Below, in pieces: positions 36,701 through 45,700 of a DNA stretch of 64,000 nt. Source of the stretch: Owenia fusiformis (Eukaryota; Annelida; Polychaeta; Sabellida; Oweniidae); NCBI GenBank assembly GCA_903813345.2, contig CAIIXF020000008.1, positions 6,574,366-6,638,365 on the forward strand, given 5' to 3'. The notes beneath the pieces are model-generated. The model saw only the letters and a program-made list of their open reading frames with translations, was not told where the DNA came from and did no database searches. Each line of letters starts with the position of its first letter. Positions within the stretch are counted from its first letter, which is position 1. The position numbers and the translations under genes are program-made.

Positions 36701-39700
36701 TTCACTTCGTAGACTACTGGTTGACTGATAAGCGATTTTGATGACATAAATGCAGTATGTGGTGGTCTTTTCTTACATTTTTCTCTCTAGGGCCACTATT
36801 GCTGTGACCTGGAGTCATATTCCAGTGCCTTTGGTACCACTGCAAAATTTTAGAGACTGTTCCTGACACACCCCTAGGGTCCTGGCAATGGCAGTTTGTT
36901 TCATGCCAGAGAGCGCCATCCCTATGACCTGCCATGCTCTTTTTCGCTTATTCTATGGGGCATGCCTTCTAAAAACTCTTCCAACTCTAAATTAAAATTT
37001 AATAAAATGTGCATAATGATTACAACTAAGATTTGGACATCTCTTTCAAGTTACCAATATCATGAGGTCATGGGGTCACCTGAGTGAATACACGTTTAAT
37101 CAACCATAAATGTTTTAACTTTTCATACCAATCAGTTTTATATGCAAAACTGATGAGGGAATGAGAACACATTACAAATTTTCATCAAAATGTTATCATT
37201 TTGTAGAAATTCCATCGAACAGTTCGTATCTATAAAATATTCCATATTTATGAGCAACAGTGTATATCTTTTCTAAAAATACCCCAAATATACACTATTT
37301 TTGAAGAAAACTAAAGGTTTTTACAATAATACATCCATTTATCTATATCATTGTTATTACCGTTTTTATTATACATTGGGAGAATTAAAACAGTTTTCCC
37401 CGTTGGCACCGCATCCTCAATAACTTCACCAATAGAGGCTCTTCCATATAGCTTAATTAAGTGACTCTTGCTATTAAGTTGCCATGTTATTTAGCCCTAC
37501 CAATACCAATGATGCCCTCTATTTTCCACTTAAATGGAAAAGGGTCAATTCATAACATTTCATGTATCTTTAGGGAGTTGAGATTGTAAGGAATATATTG
37601 TTATGTCAACTGTACATGTTGCTTGCAGTTTGTCACTCCCAAAGGAAAACGTTAATGATAAATTAAATGGCTTTATGCACAGAGATGTAAAGCCGAATTT
37701 AAAATGTGTGAAAAACTGCTGAAAAATGTGTGATAAAAAGTGAATTCAACTTAAACCTAAGGTATCAGAATACACATCAATGCATTCTATCTTTTTTGAT
37801 GGGGGATAAAAGAATATCTTACTTTCCCCCAAAACAGTGCAATACTAATGAACATTACTATTCGGCTTGAAAATTAATCAGATTTTCTGTATTAAATTTT
37901 GCACCGTGCATCAATGAAAATTCAAAAATGAATGCCAAAAACGGAAATACAAACTTGAGAGCAATATAGAAATCAACAACTTTTTGTTGTTATTATATTA
38001 GAATCTACCTAGATTATCAATTAATCTTCATAATATATTCTAAATAACGGAATTTGAGCTTCCCAATAGACTCCGTTCCAAATGACACCCTTTATAATTC
38101 ACGGATTCCGTTTCAAATTACGCCGTTCGAAACAACGGATCCGGATCTAAGTTCAATTAAACAGATCCGTCGAAGATGGGTTCTTGGAAACGGATGATAC
38201 GCGTCTTTCCAGTTAACAATAACAACTTAAACACGTCGCAAAATGTTTTCTACCATGGCATTAAAAGATACAAAATCACAAAAACAACATATTTGTGCAA
38301 GGGTCAAGTTGACAAAGCATCAATTTCAATATGTGGAGTCATTTTTCATCTTGACATCCACATAAGGAATAACCTTGGATGCACTGCAGTTATATGAAAT
38401 GCTGTGTTCGGATTGGCTGGAATCGGACACACCTTGCCTAGCCATGTGTGAATTTATTCGTAGTCGTCTGGTCGTATCTTAGAGCAAACTGCGTCTCGTA
38501 CTGAAAAATTTGGACAGAATTTTTGGATAAAGACTTGTTCTTTGCAGATGTGCGGAAGGATGCGACACTTGTGTCGACGACTCTCCATGTCTGTACTACC
38601 ACAACATAGCTATTCGTCTCGTAGTATTGGTACTGGTACTAGTCATGTTGGTTCTGATAGCACTTACCGCTATACTCATACGAGTATACAGAGAATATAG
38701 GGTAGGTACACTCCCCTCCAATGTCCAAATGTTTGGAAATCGACTTTACTATACCCTCAATAGGGTGTTTCATTTTTCAAGAATGTTCTCAGATCACAAC
38801 GACCCTTAACAAGGGGTTACAAATGGTCCTGGAAGTTCACTGATTTTTTTTCAACAAAATCGAATAACGTTTAAAACGGCCCACTGGCCATTCTTTCCGT
38901 CCGATTGACGCCCAATTTTCAATGGGAAACATAGTTTCGCGCTTTGCTGCTCATTTGCAAGGAATGATTAGAATTGATTTTTCTGATACAGCATTTGGGA
39001 ATATATCAAAACACTCTCAATTGATGCAAACTAGACTGTTCTTTAAATTCACGAATGTTTTTTCTTTCAACAATTTGAATATTTTAGAATTTTTTTATCA
39101 TAAAATAACAAAATATCCCATTGCTAAATAAAACATGTTTAAAGAAGAAAAATGGCTGAAATCAATTCTTATTTTTGACCCCCTCCCCCGGGATAGTAGA
39201 CTGACAATATCTCAGCGATAAAAAATGCGAGAACATTAGTTTGCATCAATTGAAAGTGTTTTGAGGTATATCCAAATGCTTATAATAGAAAAATTTGTTC
39301 TAACCATTCCTTGCAAATGATCAGCAAAGAAGTGCGAAACAATGTTTTCCATTGAAAAGTGGGCATTTCCCACAATGTAATCCAATGGGACGGAAAGAAT
39401 GGCCGACGGACCAGTCTAAACGTTAAAAAACCCTAACCCCCAACTGAGGTATTGTAGTCTAGCTACAAGCCCTACCACATACCTCCCTACAAGTGCAGGA
39501 AGGTGTGTAATTAAGTAGTGGGAGGGGGAGGATCGCAGGGACTTTTTAGCTAAACTACGACAAAGGTTACTATTTGCCAAACGTATTGGTTCATTTGATG
39601 TTTTTGTTACTTAACAGTACTGAAAACATCCCCCGATGACAGGGCTTCAAAATCCAGAATACATACTTCTTTCTTTTTACCCCCGGGGAAAAAGGAGGAA

Positions 39701-42700
39701 TGGATTCTGGATACCTGTTTATGAGGATGTACTGAAAAGCACAAGCGGTTACACAAAAATAAACCCCAAGATCCCCCAAAATCATCACACGCATAGATAG
39801 GCATTTATTCATATATACTATAGTTAATTACGAAAATTAAATGTCGCTCATATTAATATAAATTAGTCACTTCGAGGAACTTGTTATCCATTTATTAATA
39901 TATGCATGCAATATATCGTGTGTCCAAAAAAGTGAATCCCATTTTGGCAAGTATTTCCTCAGCAATAGATCACTTTAAATTTATTGAAAATTTTTATAAA
40001 GTGGCTTTATACAAATATGCAAGAGATCGGTTGCATATTATGTGAAAATTGGCAAATTCAAGTTGGAGTCATGTTACAGTTAATAGACTTATGAACAAAA
40101 ATGTATCCAACTTGCATTAAATGAGGATTAGGCTTATCTATAGCTGGGAAAATACTTATCAAAAATAGATTCACTTTTTGGAACACCCGATATATTGCAT
40201 GCATATATTGATAAATGGATAACAAGTTCCTCGGAAGTGACTAATTTATATTAATATGAGCGACATTTAATTTTCGTAATTAACTATATATATAATGGGT
40301 TCCAGGAAAAACTCTTATTCTAAAATACACGTGTTCCGAGTGTTTCAGAGTGTTTAGTGCACTTGTTCTAATATTGTTTCACTTTTTAGAATGTATGCAG
40401 CATTTTCCCATTTGATAATTAAAGTGCATTTTATATACAATTATAAATTCAGTCACCCGAGATTCATTAATGAGAAAAAGATTAATACTTGTCTGACAAT
40501 ACAAAAACTTCAACGGAGAAATTCAGAGTTGATGTCTAATTGGGCTAGAGAAGATGATGATCATGCCTTTTCATCTAATTTTCTACTCACGACATCGTGC
40601 TTTAATCTGACAATAATGGGATAATCATATATAGAGATATGCATTACATGGTACTTTATATAAGTGTGTTGTTGTTACAGGCAATAAGATCGGGAAGTCC
40701 TATGTTCTTATATATCATGTGCTTGGGAGCGACGTTGCTGTGCCTCTCCGTAAGTATATGGACCCCTATTCTAGCCTCAGGCCTCCAGTCACCTATTATC
40801 TATGCCTACACGATCTTACCTTGTTATATCTTTATAGTCAGGTGTTTTACTTTGTACAATTAAGAAAGAATTGGCATTAAGCTGGATACATGTGTATTCA
40901 ATATGAGATATATGCGCTACATGTCACGTAATATGACACGTTACACCATACGATTATGCGCGAACGTGATGTTACATCACACGATTATATGCGAAATCGA
41001 GCAAATGTAATTTTACATAGCATGATTATGAGCGGAATGTAGTTTTACATCACACGATTATGAGCAAAATGTAATTTTACATAGCATGATTATGAGCAAA
41101 ATGTAAAGCTACATCACACGATAATGAGCAAAATGTTATTTTACATAGCATGATTATGAGCGAAATGTGATGTTACACCACACGATTATGCGTGAAATGT
41201 GATGTAACATCACACGATTATGTGCGAAATATGATGTTACATCGCATGATTATGAGCAATATATGTTGTAACATCATTTTCATTTCTGCTTTCAGATGTT
41301 TATTGCTTATCCAGAGCCTACTGGTATTTTGTGCATAATCAAACCTTGGCCACATCTAATGGGATTTACATTTGCATACGGAGCCTTGCTCCTCAAAACA
41401 TGGAGGTGAATGTTAAATGATGTCAACGATCCACTGACCATATGTGGAACTAGACAAGAGTTTATCATATGACATATGTACGCATTGCTCTGGTGATCAA
41501 ATTAATGTGTGGCACATGTTCATAACCATTTTTTATATTTCCTCAAAATGACAAATTAATTTATGGCACATGTTCATAACCATTTTTTATTATTTCCTCA
41601 AAACGACAAGACGGGACGGGCAGCCATTACGCCTACCACGTCCGCTGTTTATACAAGTTGTATTCACCTGCTTTATATACCCATACACGTACGTCAAACA
41701 GATCCAAAGCTTGTATAAAATAAATAATATGTTGATTTCATAGAGTTTCTGCAATTTTCCGAGTGAAATCCGCCAAAAGGGTTAACCTCACTGACAAGGT
41801 CCTTGCTCAAAGATTGATCCCAATAGTTGGTGTAACTACAGTGTTTCTAGTTGTGTGGTCGGTGGCAGGCACTCCGACAGTGATGGAGAGGCGTACCGAC
41901 ACAACAGGTATTCACATATTTTGATTTTACCAACTTGGTGGTTATTTAAATCACACGGAATACAACGTGTATCGTTTATGTAATTTTGAAATTTTCACAC
42001 CATGTAGTGATCCTCAGTGATTACTATTAAGTATATCTATTAGAAATCTAAGTACATATTATCACATATCATATGATGTATGTAAGATGTGATTGTGATT
42101 TTGAATGAATCTTAACATGTCATAAGGACAACTTGTTAATATAACTTAAATTAGGGATAAATATTAAATACCTAGGTTATCAAAGTCAAATCACATCGAA
42201 TCTCGAATATAACAACATCGAATCTCGAAAATATAACAACATCGAGGAAAGACAGACGATAGATAGGTTTCGCACAACGGGTTACAACTAAAACGTATCC
42301 GCTATCGCATCTACAATTGAACATTTTAAATGACTTGACGAATGCGTTACGGATTTTAGATACGTGCGTTGAGCTAAAAACGTTGTGCGAAACCTCTCTA
42401 TTGAATTGAAATTGACCTGTAAGTTAACAAATCAAATGAGATAATGAGGATGTTGTATCTATCCCCATGATGCCATACATGATGATTTGCATTTAATTGT
42501 ATCCCCATGTTAAATCACTACACTCTTGCTGAAATCCTCATCATATCAGAAAAACTCAAGCTTCATACTATACACCTTTGTAATCCGATCCTTTAATCCA
42601 AAATGTGGAATATTTGTGTTAAATACTCCATGTCTCCATGAGGTTGCGAGTTCGAGACGCGTGTGCTCCTTGCGTTTATTCATTTAAGATTACGTTATAA

Positions 42701-45700
42701 TTTAGCGAAAGACGTGAGTTCAATTTCCACTGGGGGATGGACTGACTTTTTAACACCAATTCTTACCAGTTTCTTTAACCAATACTTTCTCCTCAGGGGG
42801 AATGGTCCGTGTGATATCAGGAAGAGAATGATTGACAACCTGGATCGAAAGACAGGTAAAACGTATATGGCATTCAGGAAACTGGGCATGCAAGGCATGA
42901 CTGCAATGCTATATACAGGGTGTTCCAAAAGTAACAGGATGTGGAAAGTCAGCCGGTCCTGGTGCTCAGTGGTAGAGCACTCACTCGGAAGGCGAGTGGT
43001 CGTTGGTTCCAAACCTACTGGAATGGACCAACGTTTTGACAACAGCCCGATTTTATACATTCATTATTGAAATAAATATTCGTATAAATCATAATTGGCG
43101 AGAAATTTGTTTTTTAAACAGATTTAAAATGGAAAGATTGTGACGATGGTTTATGGAAGTATGGCGCACTTGGAGGGAAAGCAGTGCTGCTTCTCTGGGG
43201 AGCCTACTTATGTCATGTTGTGAGGAAGGCGCCTTCCAACTTTAATGAAAGCAAGTACATCACGTGGGCGATCTACAACAATGTCATTCTTGATAGCTTC
43301 ATGATTATCATCAAGTATGTATACAATAACTTTCTCAGTTAGAAATGAATCTTTTATCATCAAGTATGTATACAATAACTTTAGCAGTTAGAAATGAATC
43401 TATTTTTATTTTATTTATTTTTAACTAATTTCTTATTTCAGAGGAGAAGAAACATGATATAAGCAATTGCAAAATACAATTACAATACCGTTACATGGAA
43501 AACACAATGTAGATTAATTAGTGAAATAGCGTACTTAATCATACTCAATCACTTAATTATTCTCACTTATCATACTCAAAAACTTAATCATAATCAAAAC
43601 CTAATCATAATTATACTCAAACCCTAATCATAATCATACTCCCAAGTCAGTATCTCGGACAGATGTACGTGTTGAAGACTATCACTGTCACGGGAGTTTG
43701 ATTTAGAATATCACCAATGAGCGAGATATACTCATTCAAATTAAAGGACCAATAGAGATTATTGTCTTTATTTATAAAAATGCAATTATGTATGCAATTC
43801 AAGAAATATGTTAAGCATATAAGGGGGAACGTTCCAAGTGTTCAAAGGAAGTAAAAATAAAAAGTTGCAACCAAAAGAAACATATAAATGATAATACAAG
43901 AAATATTCGTGGCCGTTTAGTTTTGAAATCAATCTCATTTACCCTAATGAACCACAGTACTGCATAGCACTGCGTTGTGCTGCACTGTACAATGAAGAAC
44001 GGGAAAACATTGTTTTTAGTAATGTGGATCAACTACGAACTACTAAAAAAGAACTGCTAAAAAGTTAGAAAATAAAAATTGCGAACATTGGGTTTTATGA
44101 CCTTTCCATATTGTGTTGAAATAAAATCAGTGGAATATGCTCCCTTTGTTGTGTGTATGATGTCGAGCAAATCAAAAGATAATTTGCTTTAGTGTGTAGT
44201 AGCATGAGAACTCTAATATGCAGACCTGAAAATTACTAGTTATTTTATATTGAGATGTAACAATTTGTTTGGGACCAAATCTGCACCAGGGAAATTAAAA
44301 TTAAAAGCACATTTTATTGAAAGCCATTGTAGAATGTGTATTAGTCGTTAGTATCAATTCCCGGTGATTACAAGATACAATCGGCGTGTTGACATCTAAC
44401 AAAATAATATGAAAATGGATAAGTTGATATTTTTCAAATTGACCAAGTTTTCTAAAATTATCAGTAATGAAATCATGCACTTTCCCCAGGTATATTTGGA
44501 TTAATACCGATAATCAAAACAACGGCATTATACAGACTCTACAGGGTGGACCAAAAACCAATACTCAAGTATGATATGATCATATCATTATATGACATAT
44601 GTTAATCCAATCCATATGTTATATATTATTTTAAAGATAAATCATTTTCAATCAACAGAACACCATACGATTAAAAAACCATCATTTTCCTATGGAGTTA
44701 GAGGCTAAAGTTGACACCAGTGGTGTCATGAGTGACCAAAGAATTATTCACTGCGTGGAAAATGGAGGGAAATTTGAACTTTGGCACCTTCAAAAGAGGG
44801 TGGTACCTTTATACAAGTCTAGTGCATAATTCACCCATTATACTTTCACCCATTATATCTTTTTAATTAACTATCAATTGTGTATTACTCGTAAACAAAA
44901 TAATGATTCAGTCAAGCATATTGAGTGTAGCGGTGACTGCAATATGAATGGAAATTTGGGAATTTTCCTTTTCTGATTTTTCGTCGCTAAAGACACCACT
45001 GTTGTCAAATTTAGCCTATAACTCTACAAGAAAACAAAGGTTTTTCAATCGGATTGTACATCATATTGTTATGATAGGATTCATCTTTAAAATGATATAT
45101 GATTGCAAGGCATGATTTTAGATATATCATTTGAATCATTCATCTATAAATTTGGGTTTTGTTTTTTGGCCCACTCTGTACATAAGTATATTATTTCGAT
45201 TTGACACCCTGTACTTCTTATATTTTATTGTAGACAGCTGATTGTTGTAAAGCAGGGGCCAGATCTAGTCTACTTGATGCAATTCATTCAGCTGCAAATC
45301 TCCGTGACATTCATGATGTGTCTCATTTTCATACCAAAGGTAGGTACATTTGTGCAACACTATGGAGGGTTTATTTTATTAAGTTCTCAAGAGTACCAAA
45401 TAAAGATTAAACGTACATTTATATTTACTAATGAATTTACATTTGTAAACAGTATAAATGGATTATTTAAAAAGTTCTTAGTAGTCGTAGTACCAAATGA
45501 GGATTAAAAATAAATTTATAATGTTTACTAATCTTACATATATGCAACACAATAGTACGAAATTAACTTTTAAGTTCTAAAAAGTAATAAATGAAAATTC
45601 AAAGTAAATTTATATTTACTATTATATCCAACAATATTTGTTCATAAATTTACCTTAGTGCAACACAATTTTAAAAGTACTTTTACAAAATAGAGATTCA

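Noticed and set aside
42663-43070. 135-codon plus-strand and 121-codon minus-strand frames
   Set aside because: The minus frame contains GLEPTTTRLPSECSTTE, the familiar false translation of tRNA-derived repeats; both frames span the tRNA-like sequence.
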